Shown here: positions 1 to 9,467 of the stretch, one piece after another
Layout of the letters: each line of letters begins with the position of its first letter
How positions within the stretch are numbered: the first letter of the stretch is position 1
Source: an uncultured Synechococcaceae cyanobacterium
Lineage (GTDB): Bacteria > Cyanobacteriota > Cyanobacteriia > PCC-6307 > Cyanobiaceae
DNA length: 58,512 nt
Reading direction: 5' to 3'
Assembly (NCBI GenBank): GCA_902570945.1
Contig: CACGAJ010000005.1
Location: 1 to 58,512 of the forward strand
Notes under the pieces: generated by a model
What the model was told of the DNA's origin: nothing
The model's input: the letters and a program-made list of their open reading frames with translations, nothing else
Databases searched by the model: none
Translations under genes and position numbers: made by a program

Positions 1-1125
1 TTCTCCTAAGCTAAACCTTAAATCATCTTTCTCCTTTTCTCTGTTTAGGATAGATTCTATATTTGTATGTAAGTCATTAGATAAAATTTCGGGAATTTCA
101 TTTAAAAAATATTTTCCTTCTAATAGTCTTCCCTCCCAACGAAATAATCTTTTTGCAGTTGGATTTGTAAGAACAATCTTTCCTTGGGAATCTAGCAATA
201 TTGCACCATCAGCCATAGTAGCTATAAGAGATTGCTGCTTTATTTGAGCAGCTTTGAGTTCTTCAATGTTTGCCTCATCATAATTTTCTAACTGAGTGGC
301 CATCCTGTTAAATCCATTTAGAAGTTCTCCCAGATCTCCTTTCATAGGAAGAGAAATTCTGGATTTAAAGTTTCCTCTTGAAATTTCCCTAACACCTCTT
401 ACTAACTCTCTAACAGGTCTTGTAATTGTAAGTGCATTGAATACAGCCCCAAGTATTACCAAAACCCAAATAGAGATAAAAACTGCTATGGTTACCTCCC
501 TTGTAAGTGCTGCACTGGCTAAGGCTTTTTTATTAGGTGTAACTCCTAAAGCTAAAGTCCCAAGATATTTTCCTTTCCAAAGCATTGGTACAAAAACATC
601 TGTTACTTGACCCTGAGGCGTAATATGCTGCCTGACTAAAGGGAATTGTGGTCTTTTCTTTAATTCTGATGGTAGTTTTAATCTTCTTGTAAGCTGGAAC
701 TGACTATCTGAACTTGTTGGGGTGGCACTTATAGGTATTCCAAGTTGGACAATGTCTTCAGCATCAGTAAAAAATATGTAACGTAGATTTCGACTTGACC
801 TCCAAAACTTTTCAGCAACATTTGAAATCTCTTTTTTTTGGTTATTTGCAACTAATTCCGTAACATTTCCAGACAATAATAATCCAAGATCTCGAGCATA
901 TCTAGTATCATTCATTCCTGCATCTCTTTGGATACTATTTAAAGCAAAAAATGTTATTCCTGTCATTAGGAGACTAACTACAAGAGTAGCTATCGCTAAC
1001 AATTTTGTTCTAAGACTAAATCCACTCCACCAATTAAGAAGTTGATCAACCCAATAGCTATTATTAATATCTTCAATCTCCGTGGTGTTATATTCTTTGT
1101 TTTCTCGATTATTGGTCTCTACCAT
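1..1125 (-). CDS. nblS: NblS/DspA (Hik33)-type sensor histidine kinase, N-terminal part
   Basis: Membrane sensor kinase of the NblS/Hik33 family, which in cyanobacteria controls high-light, nutrient and stress responses, including hli genes. The 375 visible codons show a transmembrane segment at about residues 39-62, an extracytoplasmic sensor region to about 210, a second transmembrane segment at 211-234, a HAMP linker to about 284 and a PAS domain at about 296-350. The kinase core lies beyond base 1, so the gene is cut by the window edge, not broken. The start ATG at 1125 lies 4 bases after the purD stop, so the two are probably co-transcribed. The family call rests on domain order and general resemblance; the catalytic part is not visible. 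Confidence 0.85.
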   Translation of the reverse strand, partial: MVETNNRENKEYNTTEIEDINNSYWVDQLLNWWSGFSLRTKLLAIATLVVSLLMTGITFFALNSIQRDAGMNDTRYARDLGLLLSGNVTELVANNQKKEISNVAEKFWRSSRNLRYIFFTDAEDIVQLGIPISATPTSSDSQFQLTRRLKLPSELKKRPQFPLVRQHITPQGQVTDVFVPMLWKGKYLGTLALGVTPNKKALASAALTREVTIAVFISIWVLVILGAVFNALTITRPVRELVRGVREISRGNFKSRISLPMKGDLGELLNGFNRMATQLENYDEANIEELKAAQIKQQSLIATMADGAILLDSQGKIVLTNPTAKRLFRWEGRLLEGKYFLNEIPEILSNDLHTNIESILNREKEKDDLRFSLGE

Positions 1126-1129
1126 AAGT

Positions 1130-2461
1130 CTAGTTCTCCTTAGAAAAGTTCTTTCTTACTTGATGACCTATGTCATTTCTATAGTAAATACCATCGTAAT
1201 TAATTTCTTTTAGATTTTTGTATGCCTTTTCAAAAACCATATCGAAATCTTTATCTTGACATACAATGCTTAAGACTCTTCCGCCATCAGTTAATAATTC
1301 CCCATCTTTACTTAAAGTAGTGCCTGAGTCAAAAATTTGACAATCATTAAAGTCTATTTTTCCAATTTTGATAGGAAAGCCAGTTTTATACTTGTGGGGA
1401 TAACCTTTTGAGGTAGCTATTACACAACCGCTAACCTTATCATAATTACTGATTATTTCTTTACCAGTTAAATTTCCCATCGCGCATTTTTCTAAAAGAA
1501 ATACAAAATTTTGATCCATTAAAGGCATTATTGTTTGACATTCTGGATCTCCAAACCTGCAGTTATATTCTATAACTTTAGCCCCAGATTTTGTGATCAT
1601 TAATCCAAAATAAATTACTCCTTTATAGTCAATATTTTTATTTTTAAGTTCTTTTATTGTTGGTTTGACAATCTCTCTTACAATTTTGTCAAGATAATTT
1701 TTTGTTAATAGTGGAGCAGGAGAATAAGCCCCCATTCCTCCTGTATTTGGTCCTTTATCATTCTCATTAAGACGTTTGTGATCTTGTGCTGTTGGAAGTA
1801 ATATGAATTTCTCTCCATCACATAGAGCAAAAACTGAAACTTCTGGACCTTGAATTTTTTCTTCTAGAACTACCAGATTCCCAGAGTTCCCAAACTTACC
1901 ATTGAAGATTAATTCTGCCGCCTTAAAACATTCATCTTTTGAATCAGGAACAAAAACACCTTTACCTGAAGCTAAACCATCCGCTTTCACTACTAATGGA
2001 ACAGATGATGTATGGATAATTTTTTTTGCTTCCTCTAAAGAACTGACTTTCCAAAATTTAGCAGTTGGGATATTTGCGTCCTGCATAAATTCCTTGGCCC
2101 AAGATTTACTATATTCTAACTTTGCTCCATCTTTACCAGGTCCAAATACTTTAAACTTTTTTTTGCGAAGAAAATCAGCAAATCCATTTGCTAATGGGAT
2201 TTCTGGTCCAATAATAATTAAATCTATTTTTAAAAGATTAAGCTTTTCGACTAATTCATTTTTATTGTTTATATCTATTTTTACTCTTTCACATTTATTT
2301 ATTCTTTCTGATCCTGCGTTACCAGGAATTAGATAAACTTTTTTAATTAGTTCATTTTTTTGAATAGCCCAAGCCAGAGAATTTTCTCTCCCGCCATTTC
2401 CAATTATTAAAATATTTTCTAATTTACTTAAGCTTTTTGGACTTTTAGAATTAATACTCAT
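1130..2461 (-). CDS. purD: Phosphoribosylamine--glycine ligase
   Basis: GAR synthetase, the ATP-dependent second step of de novo purine synthesis in the cytoplasm. The 443-residue protein has the N-terminal GNGGRE motif (about residues 21-26), the ATP-grasp segment VVKADGLASGKGV (about 157-169) and CRFGDPE near residue 300. Its length is close to the family norm of about 420-430. It is divergent from purC across a 135-base gap and is followed 4 bases later by nblS. Purine synthesis and a stress kinase therefore share a transcript, a link I infer only from spacing. Confidence 0.96.
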   Translation of the reverse strand: MSINSKSPKSLSKLENILIIGNGGRENSLAWAIQKNELIKKVYLIPGNAGSERINKCERVKIDINNKNELVEKLNLLKIDLIIIGPEIPLANGFADFLRKKKFKVFGPGKDGAKLEYSKSWAKEFMQDANIPTAKFWKVSSLEEAKKIIHTSSVPLVVKADGLASGKGVFVPDSKDECFKAAELIFNGKFGNSGNLVVLEEKIQGPEVSVFALCDGEKFILLPTAQDHKRLNENDKGPNTGGMGAYSPAPLLTKNYLDKIVREIVKPTIKELKNKNIDYKGVIYFGLMITKSGAKVIEYNCRFGDPECQTIMPLMDQNFVFLLEKCAMGNLTGKEIISNYDKVSGCVIATSKGYPHKYKTGFPIKIGKIDFNDCQIFDSGTTLSKDGELLTDGGRVLSIVCQDKDFDMVFEKAYKNLKEINYDGIYYRNDIGHQVRKNFSKEN

Positions 2462-2521
2462 AAATTTGTTTTTTGAAGGTTATGAGGTTTCAATGAATAA
2501 TCAGTTAAAATAAAATTAATT

Positions 2522-2562
2522 ATTTGTAAAGTTGATCTCCAATAAATATGTTAATTACAAAT
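2522..2562. promoter_or_regulatory. Inverted repeat between purD and purC
   Basis: ATTTGTAA at 2522-2529 is the exact reverse complement of TTACAAAT at 2555-2562, with 25 bases between the arms. It lies in the 135-base gap between the divergent purine genes purD and purC. It could be a binding site for a dimeric regulator or a chance event in AT-rich DNA. No purine regulator is established here. Confidence 0.25.
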
Positions 2563-2596
2563 CGTACTTTTAGTAATCAAATGAGGTTCTAAATTA

Positions 2597-3325
2597 ATGA
2601 ATAATAAATATGAATTGATTTATGAAGGCAAGGCAAAAAAAGTGTATTCTCATGATGATGAAGATAAAGTAATAATTGTTTTTAAAGATGATGCTACTGC
2701 CTTTAATGCCTTGAAAAAAGCTAAATTTGAAGGCAAGGGCAAACTTAACTGCCTTATAAGCTCGAAAATTTTTGAAGTTTTAATTAATAATAATATTCCA
2801 ACTCATTTTGTTGAACTTGAAAATGAGAATTCTTTTATAGCAAAAAAAATTAAAGTAATTCCTTTAGAAATAGTTCTCAGAAATATTGCTTATGGTTCTT
2901 TGTGTAAACAAACGACTATTAAATCTGGGACTGTTTTGGAAAACCCATTAATCGATATTTATCTTAAAAATGATGAACTTAATGATCCGCTAATTACAAA
3001 AGATAGAATTAAATTAATGAATATACTAAGCCCTCAAGATTTAGATTTGATAATAGATTTAACTTCGAAAATTAATGTAATCCTGAAAAGTTTTTTTAAA
3101 AATATTCAGCTTAAACTGGTAGATTTTAAGTTGGAATTTGGTTATGATTCCAAAAATAACATAATTCTTGGAGATGAAATAAGTCCCGATAATTGTAGAT
3201 TGTGGGATCTCAATCAGAAAAATGATACAATAGTAAGCTTAGATAAAGACAGATTTAGAAATGATTTAGGTGGTCTTATTGAAGCTTATAGTGAAATTAA
3301 CCGAAGAATTAAAAACTTCACCTAA
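2597..3325 (+). CDS. purC: SAICAR synthetase
   Basis: Phosphoribosylaminoimidazole-succinocarboxamide synthase, which condenses CAIR with aspartate in purine synthesis. At 242 residues it matches the usual bacterial length. It opens with the family signature YEGKAKKVY (residues 9-17) and carries the second signature GDEISPDNCRLWD near residues 195-207. It is divergent from purD, so the two purine genes may share a control region. Confidence 0.97.
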   Translation: MNNKYELIYEGKAKKVYSHDDEDKVIIVFKDDATAFNALKKAKFEGKGKLNCLISSKIFEVLINNNIPTHFVELENENSFIAKKIKVIPLEIVLRNIAYGSLCKQTTIKSGTVLENPLIDIYLKNDELNDPLITKDRIKLMNILSPQDLDLIIDLTSKINVILKSFFKNIQLKLVDFKLEFGYDSKNNIILGDEISPDNCRLWDLNQKNDTIVSLDKDRFRNDLGGLIEAYSEINRRIKNFT

Positions 3326-3368
3326 CACTTTCCAACAAATAATGCTTTATTTCCCTGAATAAAAAATT

Positions 3369-5501
3369 ATGCATAAGCACCCTATAAAATTTAGAAAGGT
3401 TTTTACAAATATTGTTTGCTCACCTTTGCTTTTGATATCAAATAATTCAGAATTAGCGGCGAAGTATTTGCCGAATGATTCTAAGCAATCAATCACAACT
3501 TTAGAAATAAATAAAATTAATAATTTCTTATTTCAAGGATTTGATATCAAACAAGAGAAAAATTCATTAATTGCAGAAAATGATAATAATATTAACCAAG
3601 AAAGAGTACTCATCTCAGAAATAATTATTGAAGGTTGGGAAAATCATCCTGAGGGTAGGAAACTGGAGTTGGCCGCATATGATTCTATGAGTATTAAACC
3701 AGGAAGTTATGTTGATAATCAAATTTTAAACAAAGACCTTAATGCAATATATGCAAGTGGGTGGTTTTCAGGAGTTAAGATAAAGTCACAAGATGGTCCA
3801 CTTGGAGTAAAACTAATTGTCGAAATAGTGCCAAATCCGATTTTGAGGAAGGTTGAGCTTAGACCAAAAAACTCTTTATTATCCGATGAATACGTCGATG
3901 ATATTTTTAATAATTACTATGGAACAACTCTTAACCTAAATGAATTTCAAAATAAAATAAAAATAATAAAAAAACGTTATGAAGATGAAGGTTATTCTTT
4001 GGCGAGAATTTCAGGCCCAGATAGGATTTCTGAAAACGGAATAGTTATATTAAATGTTTCCGAAGGAATTATATCGGATGTAAAATTGAGATTTCCAGGA
4101 GCTGATGGTGAATCTTTAATCGATGGTGAACCTAGAAAAGGTAAAACAAAAGACTGGGTCATAAAAAGAGAGTTAAAAACACAACCTGGCACAATATTTA
4201 ATCGAAAAATTTTAGAGGCTGATATTGGTAGACTCTATGCCACATCATTATTTGATGATGTAAAGGTATCTCTCGCTCCTGATAATTCAAATCCTGGTCA
4301 AGTCATAATTTTTTTAGATTTGAGCGAGCAACGAACAGGATCATTAACTGGTGGACTTGGTTATAGCAACAGTTCAGGAATCTTTGCCTCAATTGGTTTG
4401 CAGGAAACGAACGCATTTGGTAGAGCATGGTCTACTAACCTAAATTTAAATTTTGGAGAATATTCAACAACTTATAATTTTTCTTTAACTGACCCATGGA
4501 TTAAAGGAGATAAACATAAGACTTCTTTTAGAACAAATATTTTTCTTAGTAGAGATTATCCACAAGAATTTAGAAGTGATGAAAATGGAAGAATATATGC
4601 CGTAGATGATACGACTACATCTAGTTCTGATGCTTTTTCCTCAATAGTTTTAGAAAAAACTGGGGGAGGATTTTCTTTTTCAAGGCCTCTTAATGGTGGA
4701 GATCCATTTAAGGAAGCTAAATGGAAAGTTCTTGCAGGCATGAATTTTAAGAAAGTAAAAATGATTGATGGTAGTGGTAATAAAAAACCTTATGGTGACA
4801 TAACGCCAACCACAGGCAACATAAACGATATTATCTGTATTGGATTCACTCCAAATGATGGTTCATGTCCTGCGGAAAATACATTAGTAAGTTTTATTGC
4901 TAGTACATCTAGAAATAATTTAGATAATTATATAAACCCAACTTCAGGAAATAAATTAACATTTGGCACCGAACAGTTTATTTCAATGGGGAAAAACTCT
5001 CCAACCTTTAATAGAATGAAAGCCTCTTATTCTTATTTTATACCAACCAAATTTATAAAATTGACCAAAGATTGTAAATCTAATAAGTCTACTAGTGAAG
5101 ACTGCCCTCAGACTATTGGTTTTCAGTTAAAGGCTGGAACTATTATTGGAGAATTGCCTCCTTATGAAGCTTTTTGTATGGGGGGAACATCATCTATTAG
5201 GGGCTGGGGATCTTGTGATTTAGCTGTAAGCAGAAGTTTTGTTGAGGGTACAGTGGAATATAGATTTCCTGTTTGGAGAATGATATCAGGAGCTTTATTC
5301 GTCGATGCTGGAAGTGATCTAGGTTCTCAAAACGAAGTCCCTGGAAAACCTGGTAAATTATTGCAGAAATCAGGTTCTGGTTATTCGCTTGGAGGGGGAG
5401 TTGGGGTTAAAACGCCGATTGGTCCATTGAGATTAGATGTCGCCAGTAAGGACCTAAGTGGGGATTGGAGATATACACTTGGGGTGGGATGGAAGTTTTA
5501 G
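3369..5501 (+). CDS. Omp85/BamA-family outer-membrane assembly protein
   Basis: Outer-membrane beta-barrel insertase of the Omp85 (BamA/Toc75) family. The 710-residue protein has an N-terminal stretch with a hydrophobic core (LLLISN), POTRA-like repeats at about 75-330 and a C-terminal barrel starting around the GGLGYSNSSG segment (about 328). The barrel carries the diagnostic RGWGSCDL motif (the RGW or RGF loop) near residue 610 and ends in an aromatic residue (GWKF). The stop is immediately followed by the lpxC start codon. This makes it the first gene of an envelope operon with four lipid A or fatty acid genes. Confidence 0.93.
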   Translation: MHKHPIKFRKVFTNIVCSPLLLISNNSELAAKYLPNDSKQSITTLEINKINNFLFQGFDIKQEKNSLIAENDNNINQERVLISEIIIEGWENHPEGRKLELAAYDSMSIKPGSYVDNQILNKDLNAIYASGWFSGVKIKSQDGPLGVKLIVEIVPNPILRKVELRPKNSLLSDEYVDDIFNNYYGTTLNLNEFQNKIKIIKKRYEDEGYSLARISGPDRISENGIVILNVSEGIISDVKLRFPGADGESLIDGEPRKGKTKDWVIKRELKTQPGTIFNRKILEADIGRLYATSLFDDVKVSLAPDNSNPGQVIIFLDLSEQRTGSLTGGLGYSNSSGIFASIGLQETNAFGRAWSTNLNLNFGEYSTTYNFSLTDPWIKGDKHKTSFRTNIFLSRDYPQEFRSDENGRIYAVDDTTTSSSDAFSSIVLEKTGGGFSFSRPLNGGDPFKEAKWKVLAGMNFKKVKMIDGSGNKKPYGDITPTTGNINDIICIGFTPNDGSCPAENTLVSFIASTSRNNLDNYINPTSGNKLTFGTEQFISMGKNSPTFNRMKASYSYFIPTKFIKLTKDCKSNKSTSEDCPQTIGFQLKAGTIIGELPPYEAFCMGGTSSIRGWGSCDLAVSRSFVEGTVEYRFPVWRMISGALFVDAGSDLGSQNEVPGKPGKLLQKSGSGYSLGGGVGVKTPIGPLRLDVASKDLSGDWRYTLGVGWKF

Positions 5502-6350
5502 GTGTTTTCTTGGTCAACTAATTATGATTCTTGTTATACCTTAGCTGGTGTTATTTCCAGAGAAGGCATAGGCCTGCATAGTGGAGAAAAGACACGAGTT
5601 AAAATTTCTTCTTATGACAAAGAAGGATATTTTATATCTTTTAGGGATAAACCTAATGAAATTTTTAAGCTAACTCAAGATTTAATTGGAAGTACGATGC
5701 TTTGTACGGCAGTTAAATTAGGAGGGAGAAATTTATACACTATTGAACATTTATTATCTTCAATGGCTGGGTGCGGATTAAGTTATATACATATTGAGGT
5801 TGAGGGGAAAGAGATCCCGCTTTTAGATGGATCGGCAATTCAGTGGGTTAGAGCTTTCGAAGAAGTAGGAATAAAAAAGGCTCCTAAACCAGATAATTTT
5901 TTTCAAAAGATTAATAGATCAATAATTCTGAACAAAGAAGGCTCAGTTATAGCTGCGACACCTTCAGAAAAAACTACAATTATCTCCACCATAAGTTTTT
6001 CTTATAAAGCAATTGGAAATCAAACTTTTGTAATTGATTTAAATCCAAAAAGTTTTGTTGAAATGATTGCTCCAGCAAGAACATTCGGTTTTAAGGACCA
6101 ATTCCAAGAATTAAGTGAACTTGGATTAATAAAAGGAGGAAGTTTGGAAAATGCTCTTGTTTGTGATGGTGAGGAATGGGTTAATCCACCATTAAGATTT
6201 GATAATGAACCAATAAGACATAAAATTTTAGACCTTATTGGGGACTTGGCTTTGGTAGGGTTACCTAAGGCACAAATTTTAGTTTATAAAGGATCACATT
6301 CTTTAAATGCTTTATTGGCCTCAACACTAAAAAATGAACTTAATCTTTAA
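5502..6350 (+). CDS. lpxC: UDP-3-O-acyl-N-acetylglucosamine deacetylase
   Basis: LpxC, the zinc-dependent committed step of lipid A synthesis. The 282-residue protein shows EHLLSSMAG (about residues 82-90) with a zinc-ligand histidine, the LLDGSA segment, APARTFG (about 190) and [10 protein letters not shown] (about 244), which contains further metal and catalytic residues. The GTG start sits directly after the Omp85 stop, so translation is likely coupled. It is slightly shorter than the E. coli enzyme (305). Confidence 0.96.
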   Translation: MFSWSTNYDSCYTLAGVISREGIGLHSGEKTRVKISSYDKEGYFISFRDKPNEIFKLTQDLIGSTMLCTAVKLGGRNLYTIEHLLSSMAGCGLSYIHIEVEGKEIPLLDGSAIQWVRAFEEVGIKKAPKPDNFFQKINRSIILNKEGSVIAATPSEKTTIISTISFSYKAIGNQTFVIDLNPKSFVEMIAPARTFGFKDQFQELSELGLIKGGSLENALVCDGEEWVNPPLRFDNEPIRHKILDLIGDLALVGLPKAQILVYKGSHSLNALLASTLKNELNL

Positions 6351-6355
6351 TTGTT

Positions 6356-6814
6356 TTGGAAAAGAAATTATCCAGTGAAAACAACCAATTCTCCTCTGAG
6401 AATATACTAGGTTTATTACCTCACAGATATCCTTTTGCTCTTGTTGATAAAGTCATAGAGCATATTCCCGGGCAGCGGGCTGTCGCAATAAAGAATGTAA
6501 CTATAAATGAGCCTCAATTTCAAGGACACTTTCCCGAAAGGCCACTAATGCCTGGAGTTCTTATTGTTGAATCAATGGCTCAAGTTGGGGGAATAATAGT
6601 AACTCAAATGCCCGAACTTCCTAAAGGACTTTTTGTCTTTGCGGGAATAAATAATGTTAAATTCAGAAAACCGGTTGTACCTGGAGATCAATTGATAATT
6701 TCTTGTGAGTTATTGAGTATTAAAAGACAAAGATTTGGCAAGGTTAAAGGCGAGGCACACGTCGATGGGCAGTTGGTTTGTGCTGGAGAATTAATGTTCT
6801 CATTAGTTGATTAA
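6356..6814 (+). CDS. fabZ: 3-hydroxyacyl-ACP dehydratase FabZ
   Basis: FabZ dehydrates beta-hydroxyacyl-ACP in fatty acid synthesis and competes with LpxA for hydroxyacyl-ACP, so its place between lpxC and lpxA is functionally sensible. The hot-dog fold signatures [12 protein letters not shown] (catalytic His) and [16 protein letters not shown] (catalytic Glu) are both present. It is 152 residues with a TTG start 5 bases after lpxC; no ATG upstream of the conserved core fits. Confidence 0.96.
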   Translation: MEKKLSSENNQFSSENILGLLPHRYPFALVDKVIEHIPGQRAVAIKNVTINEPQFQGHFPERPLMPGVLIVESMAQVGGIIVTQMPELPKGLFVFAGINNVKFRKPVVPGDQLIISCELLSIKRQRFGKVKGEAHVDGQLVCAGELMFSLVD

Positions 6815-6818
6815 GAAT

Positions 6819-7661
6819 ATGGAGAATAAAAATACTGATTCAAAGGCAAGCTTTAGTGGTGCAAGAGTGCACCAAAATGCTTTCGTCGATCCCAATGCTG
6901 TATTACATGATGGAGTCATCATCTCTCAAGGGGCTATTGTCGGACCTAATGTGACTGTCGGGGAAGGTACTGTAATAGGACCGAATGCTGTCATAACAGG
7001 GAGAACCCAAATTGGTAGTAATAATAAAATTTTCCCAAATGTTTTTATAGGTCTCGATCCCCAAGATCTTAAATATAAAGGGGCCTCTACTGAAGTAATT
7101 ATTGGAGACAATAATACCTTTAGAGAATGTGTAACTATTAATAAGGCAACTGATGAAGGGGAAAAAACTATTCTGGGCAATAATAATTTGTTAATGGCTT
7201 ATACTCATATAGGCCATAATTGTGAACTTGGGAATAAGATAGTTTTATCAAATAGTGTGCAAGTTGCAGGCCATGTAAAGATAGAAGATAAAGCTATTAT
7301 TGGCGGCTGTTTAGGTATTCATCAATTTGTACATATTGGATATTTAGCAATGATCGGAGGAATGACTAGAGTTGACAGAGATGTCCCCCCTTTTTGTTTA
7401 GCTGAAGGTCATCCAGGGAGATTGAGAGGTTTAAATAGGATTGGAATTAAAAGAAGTGGTTTAATGGAAAATAAGGATTTTGACTTAAAATTACTTCAAA
7501 ATACTTGGAATTTTCTCTTTAAATCAAATGATACGATTTCCAATTCATTAGAAGAAGCGATGAAAGGAGAATTGGATATTTCATCTTCAAAATTATGTAG
7601 TTTTTTAAAAGAGTCAATATCTAAAGAAAGACGGGGACCAATGCCTGTAGTGAATTTATGA
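6819..7661 (+). CDS. lpxA: Acyl-ACP--UDP-N-acetylglucosamine O-acyltransferase
   Basis: LpxA, the first acylation of UDP-GlcNAc in lipid A synthesis. Hexapeptide-repeat left-handed beta-helix segments fill residues about 15-190, followed by the C-terminal helical part with GHPGRLRGLNRIGIKR. I chose the ATG at 6819. A TTG at 6807 would add four residues and overlap fabZ. The last bases overlap lpxB by ATGA, a sign of coupled translation. The length of 280 is close to the E. coli enzyme (262). Confidence 0.95.
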   Translation: MENKNTDSKASFSGARVHQNAFVDPNAVLHDGVIISQGAIVGPNVTVGEGTVIGPNAVITGRTQIGSNNKIFPNVFIGLDPQDLKYKGASTEVIIGDNNTFRECVTINKATDEGEKTILGNNNLLMAYTHIGHNCELGNKIVLSNSVQVAGHVKIEDKAIIGGCLGIHQFVHIGYLAMIGGMTRVDRDVPPFCLAEGHPGRLRGLNRIGIKRSGLMENKDFDLKLLQNTWNFLFKSNDTISNSLEEAMKGELDISSSKLCSFLKESISKERRGPMPVVNL

Positions 7662-8836
7662 ATAAAAAGATATTTATAAGTACTGGAGAAGTTTCTGGAG
7701 ATTTGCACGGAAGTTTGTTATCAAAAGCATTATTAGATGAAGCTAAAAAAAAATCTATAGATTTAGAAATTTGCGGATTAGGGGGTGAAAGGATGAAGAA
7801 AGAAGGTGTAAAAATTCTTCAAGATACTACATCAATAAGTGCAATAGGGATTTGGGAGGCTTTACCTCTTATTCTTCCTACAATAAGAATTCAAAAAAGG
7901 TTCTATAAATTACTAAAAAATTATCCTCCAGATTGTTTAATTTTGATTGACTATATGGGTCCCAATATAAAAATTGGGACTAAATTAAAAAGATCGAAGA
8001 CTAAAATTCCAATTTTTTACTATATTGCTCCTCAAGAGTGGGCTTGGAGAGTTGGTAATAATACTACAACAAATCTAATAAAATTTTCTGATAAAATTTT
8101 TGCGATTTTCAAGAAAGAAGCAGCGTTCTACAAAAAAAGGGGAGGAAATGTTTTGTGGGTTGGACATCCAATGATTGATTTAACAAAAAAACTCCCTCTA
8201 AAGACAGATGCTAGAACCATTCTAAATCTTCGTTCAGATCAAAACATCATTCTTTTAATGCCCGCATCAAGACCTCAAGAATTGCGATATTTATTACCTA
8301 CTTTTATGAAAGTGGCTAAAAAATTACAACAAAAATATCCAAGCTTGGTTGTCTATATTCCCTCTTGTCGGAATGCTTTTGATGAAGTATTCAAAAAAGC
8401 CTTTAGAAAATATCAAGTTAAGGGACTTGTAATTTCTCAAAAAGATAGTGCAAAATTAAAGCCTCACATTTATTCGCTTACTAAAATTGCTCTTTGTAAA
8501 TCTGGGACAGTTAATATGGAATTAGCTTTATATGGAATCCCACAGATTGTTGGTTATAGAGTTAGTAGGATAACTGCTTTTATTGCTAAAAGAATTCTCA
8601 ATTTCAAAGTAAGATTTATTTCCCCTGTAAATTTATTAGTTAATAAATTAATAATCCCTGAGTTTGTACAGAGGGAGTTTGACGAAAAGAAAATTTTCTA
8701 CAAATCTTGTAAGATTCTAGAGGGGAAGTCAGAAAAAATAAAAATTAAAAAAGGTTATGCTTTTTTAAAAAAAGAATTAGGAGAAGATGGCGTAGTCCAA
8801 AGAGCTGCTAAAGAGATTATTAATTCTATTATTTGA
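7658..8836 (+). CDS. lpxB: Lipid-A-disaccharide synthase
   Basis: LpxB, a GT19 glycosyltransferase that joins UDP-diacylglucosamine and lipid X at the inner membrane. At 392 residues it is near the usual length. It opens with STGEVSGDLHGS (residues 7-18), the family N-terminal signature, and has the PQEWAWR segment near residue 126. It starts within the lpxA stop (ATGA). It closes the run Omp85-lpxC-fabZ-lpxA-lpxB. Confidence 0.95.
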   Translation: MNKKIFISTGEVSGDLHGSLLSKALLDEAKKKSIDLEICGLGGERMKKEGVKILQDTTSISAIGIWEALPLILPTIRIQKRFYKLLKNYPPDCLILIDYMGPNIKIGTKLKRSKTKIPIFYYIAPQEWAWRVGNNTTTNLIKFSDKIFAIFKKEAAFYKKRGGNVLWVGHPMIDLTKKLPLKTDARTILNLRSDQNIILLMPASRPQELRYLLPTFMKVAKKLQQKYPSLVVYIPSCRNAFDEVFKKAFRKYQVKGLVISQKDSAKLKPHIYSLTKIALCKSGTVNMELALYGIPQIVGYRVSRITAFIAKRILNFKVRFISPVNLLVNKLIIPEFVQREFDEKKIFYKSCKILEGKSEKIKIKKGYAFLKKELGEDGVVQRAAKEIINSII

Positions 8837-8852
8837 ACTTTATAATAAAAAA

Positions 8853-9455
8853 ATGAAATTTTTCTTACCTCTAATAATTGCTCTTTTAATATTTATTAAT
8901 CCTGTAAATGCTTTTGCAGAGGAATTGATACTGGCAGGAGGTTGTTTTTGGTGTTTAGAACATGATTTAGAGTCATTGAAGGGGATAAATTTTGTGCAAA
9001 GTGGCTATTCAGGTGGAGATTTACAAAATCCCACATATGACAATCATGATGGACATCAGGAAGTGGTTTTGGTGGACTACGATTCCCAATTAGTAACTTT
9101 ACCAGAGATACTTAGACTCTATTTGAGAAATATTGATCCTTTGGACGGTAAGGGTCAATTTTGTGATCGCGGGGATTCTTACAGGCCAGTGATCTTTTTC
9201 AAAGATGCAACTGAGGAAATTGATGCAAAAAATGCAATTTTTTCGGCTTCTAATGAGCTGCGAGTGCCATTAGAAAAAATATCTGTAGAACTAAAACCAA
9301 AAGGTCATTTTTGGTTGGCTGAAGAATATCATCAGGATTTTGCTGAGAGAAATGAAATAAAATATAAGTTTTATAGATTCTCATGTGGGAGAGATCAAAG
9401 GTTGGATAAATTATGGGGGGATAAAGCTAGATCAATAAATCTTTGGACTGAATGA
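8853..9455 (+). CDS. msrA: Peptide methionine sulfoxide reductase MsrA, secreted form
   Basis: MsrA reduces methionine-S-sulfoxide in damaged proteins. The catalytic motif GGCFWC lies at residues 29-34, with the active cysteine at 31, and the family segment YSGGDLQNPTY follows. Residues 1-22 form a hydrophobic leader ending in AFA, so a periplasmic or lumenal location is likely. It follows lpxB by 16 bases and may be the last gene of the envelope operon. It converges on pepA. Confidence 0.93.
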   Translation: MKFFLPLIIALLIFINPVNAFAEELILAGGCFWCLEHDLESLKGINFVQSGYSGGDLQNPTYDNHDGHQEVVLVDYDSQLVTLPEILRLYLRNIDPLDGKGQFCDRGDSYRPVIFFKDATEEIDAKNAIFSASNELRVPLEKISVELKPKGHFWLAEEYHQDFAERNEIKYKFYRFSCGRDQRLDKLWGDKARSINLWTE

Positions 9456-9467
9456 TTTTAAATATAG

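Noticed and set aside
296-610. Plus-strand frame inside nblS
   Set aside because: Antisense shadow of the HAMP and second transmembrane region of the kinase.
1902-2336. Plus-strand frame of 144 codons inside purD
   Set aside because: It lies fully antisense to purD and shows no motif; a shadow of the purD codons.
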